The notes: generated by a model not told the origin, from the letters alone. A stretch of DNA of 10,921 bases from Accumulibacter sp. (GCA_031264825.1 JAISDL010000040.1:1-10921), one strand, 5' to 3'; shown: positions 1 through 6,877, counted from the first letter of the stretch. Numbers and translations: made by a program.

Positions 1-1
1 A

Positions 2-277
2 TTGCGCCAAAACGGCGCCGCCTGCGCCGCGCCGGACCGCCGTCGCGGACTGATGGGGCGCGGCGCTTGGCGGGCGGTCGAAAACCGTTTTCTGGAACAA
101 GCGATCGAGGGACGTTTACACGCGACTTTTGAAGTCATTTACGGCCACGCATGGAAGGGCTTATCAGGAGACAGGAAACAGATGAAAACCGATCGGTGGC
201 TCAACGATTCTTCTCCGGCCGAAGACCGCAAGAATTCTCTGTCTCCTGACATCTGTCTCCTGTCTCCTGACCCCTGA
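2..277 (+). CDS. bioC: C-terminal end of BioC-like SAM-dependent methyltransferase (partial)
   Basis: Seen: an open frame enters from the left edge and stops at TGA 275-277; the first complete codon (TTG) is internal, not a start. Residues 16-52 of the visible part include GLMGRGAW and, further on, TFEVIYGHAWK. Established knowledge, from memory: betaproteobacterial malonyl-ACP O-methyltransferases of the BioC type end in a similar segment, with YGHAW close to the C-terminus. BioC methylates malonyl-ACP in the cytoplasm to start pimelate synthesis for biotin. The SAM-binding Rossmann part lies outside the window and cannot be checked. Oddity: from residue 54 on (base 161) the frame runs through a repeat element, so the last 38 residues are repeat-encoded and unlike any methyltransferase tail I know. 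It converges with and overlaps ribD by 77 bases. A related methyltransferase that is not BioC is possible. Confidence 0.62.
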   Translation: MRQNGAACAAPDRRRGLMGRGAWRAVENRFLEQAIEGRLHATFEVIYGHAWKGLSGDRKQMKTDRWLNDSSPAEDRKNSLSPDICLLSPDP

Positions 278-280
278 TAA
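161..280. repeat. Palindromic repeat element made of CAGGAGACAG-type units
   Basis: Seen: the element begins TTATCAGG (161-168) and ends CCTGATAA (273-280), an exact inverted pair. Inside the left end are CAGGAGACAG (165-174) and CAGGAAACAG (172-181). The right end carries the inverse unit three times (239-250, 253-262, 260-271), so the right arm holds an extra unit compared with the left. The middle (about 185-238) is unrelated to the arms. No convincing target-site duplication flanks it. Inference: a dispersed intergenic repeat or small non-autonomous element inserted between the converging bioC and ribD genes. It could also be a slipped-strand expansion of short repeats. It encodes no protein of its own. 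Confidence 0.6.
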
Positions 281-1367
281 AGCGCGCGCGCACGCGGAGA
301 TCGTCTCCGATGCGGCGCGTATCGTCGATCCGAAGGCGTTTTTTTTCGTCGAGCGCCTCGATCGCCGGCAGGCCGAATACGCCGCGCGCAGGTTCGCCGA
401 TCACGCAGGGCGCCAGATAGAGCAGAAGTTCGTCGGCAAGACCGGCTTCGAGCAGGGCGCCGTTTACGCGCGCACCCGCTTCGACGTGAAGCTCGTTGAT
501 CTGACGACGTCCCAACTCGCGCATCAGTTCCACGAGGCCGACCCGCCCACGCGGCCCCGGAAGAAAGAGAATTTCCGCGCCGGACTTTTCGAGCGCGCGC
601 GCCTTGCGAATCGTCTCTCGATCTTCGCGCGCGGCTACGATCACGACCTTCCCGCCGTCGAAAATTCGCGCGTCGGGCGAAATCGAGAGGCCGCTGTCGG
701 CGACGATTTTCAGAGGCGGGCGCTGCGTTTTCACGCCGCGAACGTCGAGCCGTGGGTCGTCTTTTTCGACCGTGCCGACGCCGGTCAAAATCGCGCACGC
801 ACGCGCGCGCCAGCGCCGACCGTCGAGCCGCGCGTCTTCTCCGGTGATCCACCGGCTTTCGCCGCCGACGAGCGCGGTTTTACCGTCGAGGCTCGCCGCC
901 GCCTTGATCCGCACCCACGGGCGACCGCGCGTCATGCGCGAGACGAAGCCGCGATTGAGTGTATTCGCCTCGTCTTCCATGAGGCCGCATTCGACCGCAA
1001 TCCCCGCTTCGAGCAGCGCCGACATCCCCCGTCCGGCGACTTCCGGGTTCGGGTCGCGCATCGCCGCGACGACGCGCGAGACGCCCGCCGAAATCAGCGC
1101 GTCCTTGCACGGCGGCGTCCGACCGTGGTGCGAGCACGGTTCGAGCGTCACGTAGACGGTCGCGCCGCGCGCGTCTTCCACTGCGCCGAGCGCGTCGATT
1201 TCCGCGTGCGGCCCGCCGGCGAATCGGTGCCAGCCTTCGCCGACGATGCGGTCGTCGCGCACGATCACGCACCCGACGCGCGGATTCGGCGTCGTCGAAT
1301 ACGCGCCGCGTTCGGCGAGGCGCAAGGCGCGCGCCATGAATTTGCGGTCAAGCGCGCTGAAGGGCAT
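201..1367 (-). CDS. ribD: Bifunctional riboflavin deaminase/reductase RibD
   Basis: RibD carries out two early cytoplasmic steps of riboflavin synthesis: deamination of the diaminopyrimidine product of GTP cyclohydrolase II, then NADPH-dependent reduction of the ribose side chain. Residues 1-145 are the cytidine-deaminase-like zinc domain: TPNPRVGC (26-33), HAE with H54 and E56, and PCSHHGRTPPC with C78 and C87. Residues ~149-362 are the reductase domain: KAAASLDGK (155-163), ITG (174-176), DDPRLDVR (203-210) and the VEAGARVNGALLEAGL nucleotide-binding stretch. All expected zinc ligands and the catalytic Glu are present. The ATG lies 5 bases after the nrdR stop, which suggests translational coupling. 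Oddity: native similarity ends near residue 362; residues ~364-388 are encoded by the repeat at 161-280. The fold should be unaffected, since the tail lies outside both domains. Confidence 0.95.
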   Translation of the reverse strand: MPFSALDRKFMARALRLAERGAYSTTPNPRVGCVIVRDDRIVGEGWHRFAGGPHAEIDALGAVEDARGATVYVTLEPCSHHGRTPPCKDALISAGVSRVVAAMRDPNPEVAGRGMSALLEAGIAVECGLMEDEANTLNRGFVSRMTRGRPWVRIKAAASLDGKTALVGGESRWITGEDARLDGRRWRARACAILTGVGTVEKDDPRLDVRGVKTQRPPLKIVADSGLSISPDARIFDGGKVVIVAAREDRETIRKARALEKSGAEILFLPGPRGRVGLVELMRELGRRQINELHVEAGARVNGALLEAGLADELLLYLAPCVIGEPARGVFGLPAIEALDEKKRLRIDDTRRIGDDLRVRARFIRGQETGDRCQETENSCGLRPEKNR

Positions 1368-1372
1368 CCGCG

Positions 1373-1846
1373 TCAGCGACGTCGGCGTTCCTGGGGCGGG
1401 TCCGAGACTTCGCGCACGAGGTCGGAAAAATCGTCGAGGTCTTCAAAATTGCGGTAGACGGAAGCGAAGCGCACGTAGGCGACCTTGTCGATCTTTTTCA
1501 GCTCGCGCATGACCATCTCGCCGATGTTTTCGGAGCGAACTTCGCGTTCGCCGAGCAGGAGCAATGTGCCCTCGATCCGCGCGAGCGCGGCGTCGACCGC
1601 CTCGAGCGTCACTGGGCGCTTTCGCAACGCAAGCCAGAAACTCGCCGCGAGTTTCCCGGAGTCGAAATCGGCGCGTGAGCCGTTTTTCTTTACGACTTGC
1701 GGCAAGCGAATTTCGGCGCGTTCAAAGGTGGGAAAGCGCTTCTCGCACGACAGGCAACGCCGGCGGCGGCGGACGATATCGCCTTCGTCGCTCAGGCGCG
1801 TATCGGCCACCGTCGTTTCCGGAGACCCGCAAAACGGACACTTCAT
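1373..1846 (-). CDS. nrdR: Transcriptional repressor NrdR
   Basis: NrdR is the nucleotide-sensing repressor of ribonucleotide reductase genes; it binds ATP/dATP and acts at NrdR boxes. Seen: an N-terminal zinc ribbon with C3, C6, C31 and C34 separated by an Arg-rich stretch (RRRRRCLSCEKRF), then an ATP-cone domain from about residue 49 to 139 starting LPQVVKKNGSR, and a short charged tail ending ERRRR. The length, 157 residues, is usual for the family. The start at 1846 puts MKCPFC at the N-terminus, as in other NrdR proteins; the G-rich GGGGCGGGGC just upstream may serve as ribosome binding site. It sits 39 bases after glyA and 5 before ribD, an order I recall from betaproteobacteria. I saw no NrdR box in the window, so its targets lie elsewhere. 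Confidence 0.96.
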   Translation of the reverse strand: MKCPFCGSPETTVADTRLSDEGDIVRRRRRCLSCEKRFPTFERAEIRLPQVVKKNGSRADFDSGKLAASFWLALRKRPVTLEAVDAALARIEGTLLLLGEREVRSENIGEMVMRELKKIDKVAYVRFASVYRNFEDLDDFSDLVREVSDPPQERRRR

Positions 1847-1885
1847 CGGCGCCCCGCCCCGGAGCGTGCGGTCATTTTCTGAGAC

Positions 1886-3133
1886 TCACGCTCCATAGAC
1901 CGGGAACTTCCGGCAAAGCGCGGCGACCTTCCCGCGCACCTTGGTACAAGTCGCGTCGTCTTCCGGCGCGTCGAGGATGTCCGCGATCAGGTGCGCGACC
2001 TCTTCGGCCTCGGCGTCGCCGAAGCCGCGCGTCGTCATCGCGGGCGAACCGACCCGGATTCCCGACGTGACCATCGGCTTTTGCGGGTCGTTCGGAATGC
2101 CGTTCTTGTTGACCGTGATGTTCGCCTTTCCGAGCGCGGCTTCGGCCTCCTTACCGGTGATGTTTTTCGGACGCAGATCGATCAGGAAGACGTGCGATTC
2201 GGTGCGTCCCGAAACGACGCGCAAGCCCCGCTCGGTGAGCACGCGCGCGAGCGTCTGCGCGTTGGCGAGCACTTGCTTCTGGTACGCGCGGAATTCGGGC
2301 GACGCCGCTTCTTTGAACGCGACGGCCTTGGCCGCGATGATGTGCATCAGCGGCCCGCCTTGCAGTCCGGGGAAGACCGCCGAATTGATCGTTTTTTCGT
2401 GCTCCTGTTTCATCAGGATGACGCCGCCGCGCGGCCCGCGCAGCGTCTTGTGCGTCGTCGAGGTCACGACGTCGGCAAAAGGAACCGGGTTGGGGTAGTA
2501 GCCCGCGGCGATCAGGCCGGCGTAGTGCGCCATATCGACGCAGAAGATCGCGCCGACGTCCTTTGCGACCTTGGCGAAGCGCTCGAAATCGATCCGCAGC
2601 GAATACGCGGACGCGCCCGCGATGATGATCCTCGGTTTGTGCTCGTGCGCCCTGGCTTCCATCTGGTCGTAGTCGATCGCTTCACGAGCGTCGAGTCCGT
2701 AAAAGACCGCGTTGAACCATTTGCCCGACATATTGAGCGCCATCCCGTGCGTCAGATGCCCGCCCTCGGCGAGGCTGAGCCCCATGATCGTATCGCCGGG
2801 TTTGGCAAACGCCATCAGGACGGCTTGATTGGCTTGCGAACCCGAATTGGGCTGGACGTTGGCGCAGTCCGCGCCGAAAAGCGCTTTCAAGCGCTCGATC
2901 GCAAGCCGTTCGACGACGTCGACGTGCTCGCAGCCGCCGTAGTAGCGCTTTCCGGGGTAGCCTTCTGCGTACTTGTTGGTCAGTTGCGAGCCTTGCGCCT
3001 CCAGAACGGCGCGGCTCACGTAATTCTCCGACGCGATCAATTCGATATGGTCTTCCTGGCGGCGGTTCTCGTTTTCCCTGGCCGCCCAGACTTCGGGGTC
3101 GACGTCTTTGAGTGTGATTTTCGCTGAAAACAT
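1886..3133 (-). CDS. glyA: Serine hydroxymethyltransferase GlyA
   Basis: A PLP enzyme that interconverts serine and glycine while passing a one-carbon unit to tetrahydrofolate, in the cytoplasm. Seen in the 415-residue product: ELIASENYVS (31-40), the YAEGYPGKRYYGG substrate/folate region (55-67), NSGSQANQ (96-103), D200 and H203 in CVDMAHYAGL, and the Schiff-base lysine K229 in STTHKTLRGPRGG. These fall at the same numbers as in E. coli GlyA, which supports the start at 3133 (MFSAKITLKD). The frame stays open upstream to 3301, but that extension is Cys/Arg-rich and unlike the family. GAGG lies 6 bases before the ATG. It is the first gene of the glyA-nrdR-ribD run and is divergent from the HDOD gene. 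Confidence 0.97.
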   Translation of the reverse strand: MFSAKITLKDVDPEVWAARENENRRQEDHIELIASENYVSRAVLEAQGSQLTNKYAEGYPGKRYYGGCEHVDVVERLAIERLKALFGADCANVQPNSGSQANQAVLMAFAKPGDTIMGLSLAEGGHLTHGMALNMSGKWFNAVFYGLDAREAIDYDQMEARAHEHKPRIIIAGASAYSLRIDFERFAKVAKDVGAIFCVDMAHYAGLIAAGYYPNPVPFADVVTSTTHKTLRGPRGGVILMKQEHEKTINSAVFPGLQGGPLMHIIAAKAVAFKEAASPEFRAYQKQVLANAQTLARVLTERGLRVVSGRTESHVFLIDLRPKNITGKEAEAALGKANITVNKNGIPNDPQKPMVTSGIRVGSPAMTTRGFGDAEAEEVAHLIADILDAPEDDATCTKVRGKVAALCRKFPVYGA

Positions 3134-3171
3134 GCTTGCCTCGCGGGAGATGAAAAGATGAACGCAACAAT

Positions 3172-3202
3172 AACATATTCGGCCCCCGCAAGCCTCTCTC
3201 AA
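3172..3202 (-). promoter_or_regulatory. Possible glyA promoter
   Basis: On the minus strand TTGAGA (3202-3197) is followed after 19 bases by TATGTT (3177-3172); GAATAT (3180-3175) at 16 bases is an alternative -10. Either would start transcription roughly 30-40 bases before the glyA ATG. Neither hexamer pair is a strong match, so this is a suggestion based on position and the local AT-richness in a GC-rich gap. Confidence 0.3.
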
Positions 3203-3317
3203 GTCAAATCGCGGACGCGCTGACCGTCTTCCGGCCCCGGAGGGGCGGCACTCGCTTGCGAATTCTCGCGCCGCGAAAATTCCTTCGCAAAAAAACGCCA
3301 TTTTGTCGCGTTGAACC

Positions 3318-3323
3318 TATAAT
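3318..3323 (+). promoter_or_regulatory. Perfect -10 box upstream of the HDOD gene
   Basis: TATAAT at 3318-3323 is an exact sigma-70 -10 hexamer in the divergent gap. It would put the transcript start near 3330 and leave about 50 bases of leader before the ATG at 3379. No good -35 box lies 16-18 bases upstream (the hexamer there is ACGCCA), so an activator or a weak basal promoter is likely. TTGAAC at 3311-3316 is too close to act as its -35. Confidence 0.45.
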
Positions 3324-3378
3324 AGTTACAAATTCGCACAGTAGCGCTGTTCCGATCAACCTACCTTCGGTGTACGCA

Positions 3379-4557
3379 ATGTCCGATATTTATCTCTCAC
3401 GTCAACCCTTGGTCAACCACCAGAGCAGGATCATGGCGATCCGCCTCTCGCTCCATGCCATTGGAAAGCCGTCGGCGCGCGACGCCGTCCACGCCCTGAC
3501 CCCCCTGCTCGAACACTGGCTTTACGGCAAGCGGATGGTTTTCATCGACCCCGCGTCGATACCGTACACCCCTCAACTCTTCGACTGGCCGATCCCGGAA
3601 AACACGATGATGGAAGTGCCTCCGTCGGCGCTCGTCGGCCCGGAAAGCGCCCCGCTCGTCGAGCAGTTGAAGACGCTGCCGATTTCGCTCGTCCTCGTCT
3701 ACGACGACGACGCGGAAAAAGCCGCCCTGACCGGGGTTCGCTTTCGCTTCGTCAATTTCGACGCGAAGCGCTATCCGCCCGACCAGCTCAAGGGCTTGCT
3801 GATCAAGACGCGCGACTACGGGCTCGGCGTCGCGTACAACGTATACGACGCGGCGAGCTTCCAGGCCTGCATCGACGCGGGGATCAACGCAGCATCGAGC
3901 TGGTTTTTCAAGTTGCCCGACAGGACGAAAAAGGCCAAGTCGCTGAACCCGGCGCAGGCGAACATCATCCGCGTCCTGAACCTCGTCCGCAAGAACGCCG
4001 ACGTTCAGGAGATCGAAGAAGCGCTGAAGCAGGACATCGCGATTTCCTACAAGCTGCTCCGCTACATCAACTCGGTCGGCTTCGGGCTCTCGTGCGAGGT
4101 GCAATCCTTCCGCCACGCCGTGACGATCCTCGGCTACGAAAAGCTCAACAAATGGCTGTCCTTGCTCCTCGTGACGGCGAGCAAGGCGCCGATGGCGCAA
4201 GCGCTCATGTACACGGCGCTCACGCGCGCGCGTCTGATGGAACTCCTGGGGAGCGACCTCATCGACCCGCAGGAACAGGACAACCTCTTCATCACGGGCG
4301 CGTTTTCGCTGCTCGACGCGCTTCTCGGCGTCGACATGGAGCAAGTGCTCGAAACGATGACCCTTCCTTCGTCGATCTGCGACGCGCTCCTCGGGCAGGA
4401 GGGCGTCTACAGCCCCTTCCTCAACCTGACGAAGACGAGCGAAGGCGAAGACGGCCAGGCGATCGCCGACCAGGCGGCGATGCTCGGCCTGACGGCACAA
4501 AAATTCAACGTCTCGCAAATGCAGGCGCTCTCTTTCGCCGACAGGATGGATTTTTGA
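3379..4557 (+). CDS. HDOD-domain signalling protein with degenerate EAL-like N-terminus
   Basis: Seen: residues 1-~180 follow the YuxH-type layout, opening with DIYLSRQPLVN, which resembles the first strand of EAL domains, but the EAL catalytic signature and metal ligands are not recognisable. Residues ~195-390 form an HDOD domain: LNLVRKNADVQEIEEALKQD, YKLLRYINS, then FRHAVTILGYEKLNKWL and a helical rest. The HD metal-binding pair is absent, as is usual for HDOD. Proteins of this build are cytosolic regulators tied to chemotaxis, motility or cyclic-di-GMP networks, acting by binding and not by catalysis. The start at 3379 is chosen because family similarity begins there; GTG 3370 is an in-frame alternative and the frame is open to 3256. 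No clear Shine-Dalgarno is visible. The DUF262 gene follows 18 bases later. The exact pathway cannot be told from the sequence. Confidence 0.85.
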   Translation: MSDIYLSRQPLVNHQSRIMAIRLSLHAIGKPSARDAVHALTPLLEHWLYGKRMVFIDPASIPYTPQLFDWPIPENTMMEVPPSALVGPESAPLVEQLKTLPISLVLVYDDDAEKAALTGVRFRFVNFDAKRYPPDQLKGLLIKTRDYGLGVAYNVYDAASFQACIDAGINAASSWFFKLPDRTKKAKSLNPAQANIIRVLNLVRKNADVQEIEEALKQDIAISYKLLRYINSVGFGLSCEVQSFRHAVTILGYEKLNKWLSLLLVTASKAPMAQALMYTALTRARLMELLGSDLIDPQEQDNLFITGAFSLLDALLGVDMEQVLETMTLPSSICDALLGQEGVYSPFLNLTKTSEGEDGQAIADQAAMLGLTAQKFNVSQMQALSFADRMDF

Positions 4558-4575
4558 CGAAGTACCGCCATCGTC

Positions 4576-6324
4576 ATGTACGGGATGCTCCTTCCGCCTT
4601 CCGCACTGCTCGCGCGACCACGGGCATGGATTGAAACATTGAAGACTTCCGACCTCAGTTTTCTGGACTTGGTCGGCAACGGAAAAAAATACCGTGTGCC
4701 GGCGTTTCAGCGCGATTACTCGTGGGAACAGGAGCAATGGGAAGACCTGTGGAATGACATCGATGCCTTGACGGCATCACACGACGCGCGCCACTACATG
4801 GGCGCGATCGTCGTCGAGGCCAAATCGGATCGGGACTTCCTGATCGTCGACGGTCAACAGCGCGTCGCAACGCTGAGCATTCTCGCGCTGGCCGTTATTT
4901 CCATCCTGCAAAATCTCGGCGACACCACGGATGATCGTGCGCGAAACCGCGACCGCGCGACACGCTTGAGAGAGCGCTTCATCGGCGAGAAAGACCCGGC
5001 TTCCCTGCTCGAAAGCAGCAAGCTCGTCCTCAACGCCAACGACGACGCCTTCTATCAGGATTATCTGGTGCAACTGCGCCCGCCGAATAATCCGCGCGGC
5101 ATGCCAAATTCGAACCGCTTGTTGTGGGAGTGTTTTTGCTGGTTCAAGGATCGCCTGACGCAGAAACTCCCCCAAAGCGGCGAATGGTTCGCGTCCTTGT
5201 TATCGGAAACCGTCGCCCGACAGTTGCTTTTCATCCTGATTGCGGTCGAGGATGAACTGAGCGCCTACGTCGTCTTCGAGACGCTCAACGCGCGCGGTCT
5301 GGAACTGTCTTCGACGGATTTACTGAAGAACTATCTGTTTTCCAGGGTAAGCGTTCCTGCCGATCTGACGGCCTTGCAACGCCGCTGGAAAACCCTCGTC
5401 GATATCGTCAGGCAGGAACGCTTCCCGGATTTTCTCCGCTATCATCTCTTGTGCGAATCGCCCCAAATTCGCAGGCAACGCCTCTTCAAGGAGGTCCGCG
5501 ACCAGGTCAAGACGCCCGCTCAAGTGTTTGCCTTGATGGACGCGATCGAGAGGAGAGCCGAGTTGTTCGCGGCGATAAACGACGCCGAGCACGAATATTG
5601 GCAGGACAATCCGCCGGCAAAGCCTTACGTGCGCGAGTTGTTGTTGTTCAAGGCAAGCCAGATGACCCCGCTCTTGTTCGCGGCCTACGAAAAATTGGAT
5701 CCGGCGGATTTCGTCCGCGTTCTCAAGCTCGTGAGCGTGATTTCCTTCCGCTATACCATCGTCGGCGGCTTGAATACCAACGCGCTCGAACCCGCTTACC
5801 ACTGCGCCGCCAAGGCATTGCTCACCGACCAAATCACCCGCCCCGCCGAAATATTCAAGTGCCTGCGAGACATTTATGTCGAAGATGAAAAATTCAGGCG
5901 CGATTTCGAGGTCAAGGAGATCGTGACGAGCGGGCAGAGCAAACGGCTCGCCAAATACATTTTATGCAAACTGGAAGCAGACGCCACGGGAGTGTCGCGC
6001 GACTACGAGGCGGACACCGGAACGATAGAGCATATTCTGCCGGAAAACCCGTCCGCCGCGTGGATACCGTATTTCACGGAAGAGCGGCAGAAGGACTTCA
6101 TTTATCGCCTCGGCAATTTGAGCTTGCTCGAACCGGCGCTCAATCGTCAGGCGGGCAATGGCTTGCTGGCCGACAAGCTGCCGCTTTACGCGCAAAGCGC
6201 TTACGAGCAAACCCGGTCTGTCGCCGGGAGTGGATTGCAAGAGTGGATGCCCGCGTCTCTTGACGAACGCCAACGGAGGATGGCGCAGAAAGCCTGCCAC
6301 GTCTGGCGGTCCGATTTCGTTTGA
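4576..6324 (+). CDS. DUF262/DUF1524 protein, GmrSD-like type IV restriction nuclease
   Basis: Seen in 582 residues: an N-terminal DUF262 domain (~22-260) with VPAFQRDYSWEQEQW (41-55), DGQQR (92-96) and FETLNARGLELS (234-245); a helical middle; and a C-terminal DUF1524 domain (~470-575) with IEHILPEN (H486), LGNLSLL (512-518), N523 and K534-Y538. Known: this fused arrangement is that of GmrSD-type enzymes, in which the DUF262 part binds and hydrolyses NTPs and the DUF1524 part is a His-Me-finger nuclease; characterised members cut phage DNA with modified cytosines. Both motif sets look intact. ATG 4576 is the first start in frame; similarity begins only near residue 22, so ATG 4585 or TTG 4639 may be the real start, and none has a good ribosome binding site. 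It is a lone gene without a methylase. Its codon use looks less GC-biased than its neighbours (for example TTG TTG TTG at 5638-5646), which may mean acquisition by transfer. Target specificity is unknown. Confidence 0.85.
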   Translation: MYGMLLPPSALLARPRAWIETLKTSDLSFLDLVGNGKKYRVPAFQRDYSWEQEQWEDLWNDIDALTASHDARHYMGAIVVEAKSDRDFLIVDGQQRVATLSILALAVISILQNLGDTTDDRARNRDRATRLRERFIGEKDPASLLESSKLVLNANDDAFYQDYLVQLRPPNNPRGMPNSNRLLWECFCWFKDRLTQKLPQSGEWFASLLSETVARQLLFILIAVEDELSAYVVFETLNARGLELSSTDLLKNYLFSRVSVPADLTALQRRWKTLVDIVRQERFPDFLRYHLLCESPQIRRQRLFKEVRDQVKTPAQVFALMDAIERRAELFAAINDAEHEYWQDNPPAKPYVRELLLFKASQMTPLLFAAYEKLDPADFVRVLKLVSVISFRYTIVGGLNTNALEPAYHCAAKALLTDQITRPAEIFKCLRDIYVEDEKFRRDFEVKEIVTSGQSKRLAKYILCKLEADATGVSRDYEADTGTIEHILPENPSAAWIPYFTEERQKDFIYRLGNLSLLEPALNRQAGNGLLADKLPLYAQSAYEQTRSVAGSGLQEWMPASLDERQRRMAQKACHVWRSDFV

Positions 6325-6393
6325 TTCCTTTTCCCGTTCGTACATGCTTTGATGCCGAGCCGCATGGCTTGGGACGAACCGGGAAAGGAATCA
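6322..6393. repeat. Inverted repeat holding both stop codons of converging genes
   Basis: The left arm TGATTCCTTTTCCCGTTCGT (6322-6341) and the right arm (6374-6393) are near-perfect inverted copies, differing only by a one-base shift within a T/C/G run. The plus-strand TGA of the DUF262 gene opens the left arm and the minus-strand TGA of the DUF2782 gene opens the right arm. The 32-base spacer (6342-6373) has no strong inner stem. Inference: a shared transcript-end hairpin for the two genes; there is no U-tract, so a classical intrinsic terminator is not shown. Confidence 0.6.
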
Positions 6394-6714
6394 AAACGTC
6401 CCGATGACCCACATGGGCACGCTCAGGCCCGGCGACCCCGGCGCGTCGTGCGGGACGAAATTCCCGTCCCCGGTGGGGTCGATCAGCGTGTAGGGCGCAC
6501 CGTTTTCAGGGGTGACGGTGACTTGGTACAACTTGCCGTTGACGCGGTGTTCCTCGACGATTTCACCGCTTTCGTTCTGCCGGATCGTGACCTGCGGCTG
6601 GACGGAATCGTCGATGACTTCGACGGGAGGCGGCGGCTCTTCGGCTTGCGCCACGGAAAAAGCGGCGGCGCAAAATAGTACGACAAACAGAATCGGGCGG
6701 CGCATGCGATACAT
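6391..6714 (-). CDS. Small exported DUF2782 family protein
   Basis: Seen: 107 residues from ATG 6714. The N-terminus has basic residues (MYRMRR), a hydrophobic stretch (ILFVVLFCAAAFSV) and an AQA|EE cleavage site near residue 27, a typical Sec signal peptide. Hence the mature protein of about 80 residues should be periplasmic. It starts with a Pro-rich segment, then PQVTIRQNESGEIVEEHRVN and a C-terminal PMWVIGTF. Known, from memory: DUF2782 proteins of this pattern occur beside polA and thrB in Pseudomonas and relatives; their function is unknown. AGGA eight to nine bases before ATG 6714 favours this start over ATG 6705 or the upstream ATG 6765, whose extension would spoil the signal peptide. 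It converges with the DUF262 gene, ending in the inverted repeat there. Confidence 0.8.
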   Translation of the reverse strand: MYRMRRPILFVVLFCAAAFSVAQAEEPPPPVEVIDDSVQPQVTIRQNESGEIVEEHRVNGKLYQVTVTPENGAPYTLIDPTGDGNFVPHDAPGSPGLSVPMWVIGTF

Positions 6715-6745
6715 TCGGCAGTTCCTGAAAACGCGGGGCAAAAGA

Positions 6746-6773
6746 ATTATATTAGGAATCGTCAAAAAACAAG
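6746..6773 (-). promoter_or_regulatory. Likely promoter of the DUF2782 gene
   Basis: On the minus strand TATAAT (6751-6746) is preceded at 16 bases by CTTGTT (6773-6768) or at 15 bases by TTGTTT. The transcript would start near 6739 and carry about 25 leader bases including the AGGA site. The region is clearly AT-rich against a GC-rich background. The -10 is perfect, the -35 weak. Confidence 0.5.
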
Positions 6774-6798
6774 CCTTTTTTTGGCGTTGTTTTTACTT

Positions 6799-6831
6799 GG
6801 TATGAAGGTGGACTTTGCCCACCTTCATACC
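6799..6831. repeat. Perfect 13-bp hairpin between DUF2782 and LOG genes
   Basis: GGTATGAAGGTGG (6799-6811) and CCACCTTCATACC (6819-6831) pair perfectly around a 7-base loop. A further AAAGGTGGG copy lies at 6848-6855. The hairpin is 47 bases past the LOG gene stop on the minus strand. No T-run follows it in that direction (AAGTAAAAACAACG), so it is not a classical intrinsic terminator. It may be a dispersed intergenic repeat or an mRNA 3'-end stabiliser. Confidence 0.6.
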
Positions 6832-6877
6832 CAAATCAACCCGGCAAAAAGGTGGGTTTTACTTTTTGACGAGCGCT

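Noticed and set aside
239..271. CRISPR-like tandem repeats (CTGTCTCCTGAC three times)
   Set aside because: The units are about 10-12 bases, overlap or abut without real spacers, and also occur inverted at 165-181. This is a simple repeat or palindromic element.
3234..3246. GCCCC-GGA-GGGGC palindrome upstream of glyA
   Set aside because: It is a 5-bp stem in GC-rich DNA with no surrounding riboswitch or operator features; chance is likely.
3134..3300. Glycine or folate-type riboswitch in the glyA leader
   Set aside because: I found no matching conserved core, and the likely leader is only about 30-40 bases long.
3134..3301. N-terminal extension of glyA to base 3301
   Set aside because: The extra 56 residues are Cys/Arg-rich and unlike the family; numbering from 3133 puts K229, D200 and H203 where E. 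coli GlyA has them.
3256..3378. N-terminal extension of the HDOD gene to base 3256
   Set aside because: It would place the TATAAT promoter box inside the gene, and similarity begins only at MSDIYLSRQP.
1991..4737. Long ORFs antisense to glyA (1991-3127 plus) and to the HDOD gene (3397-4737 minus)
   Set aside because: They are mirror frames of high-GC coding sequence with Arg/Asp/Val-rich low-complexity products and no domains.
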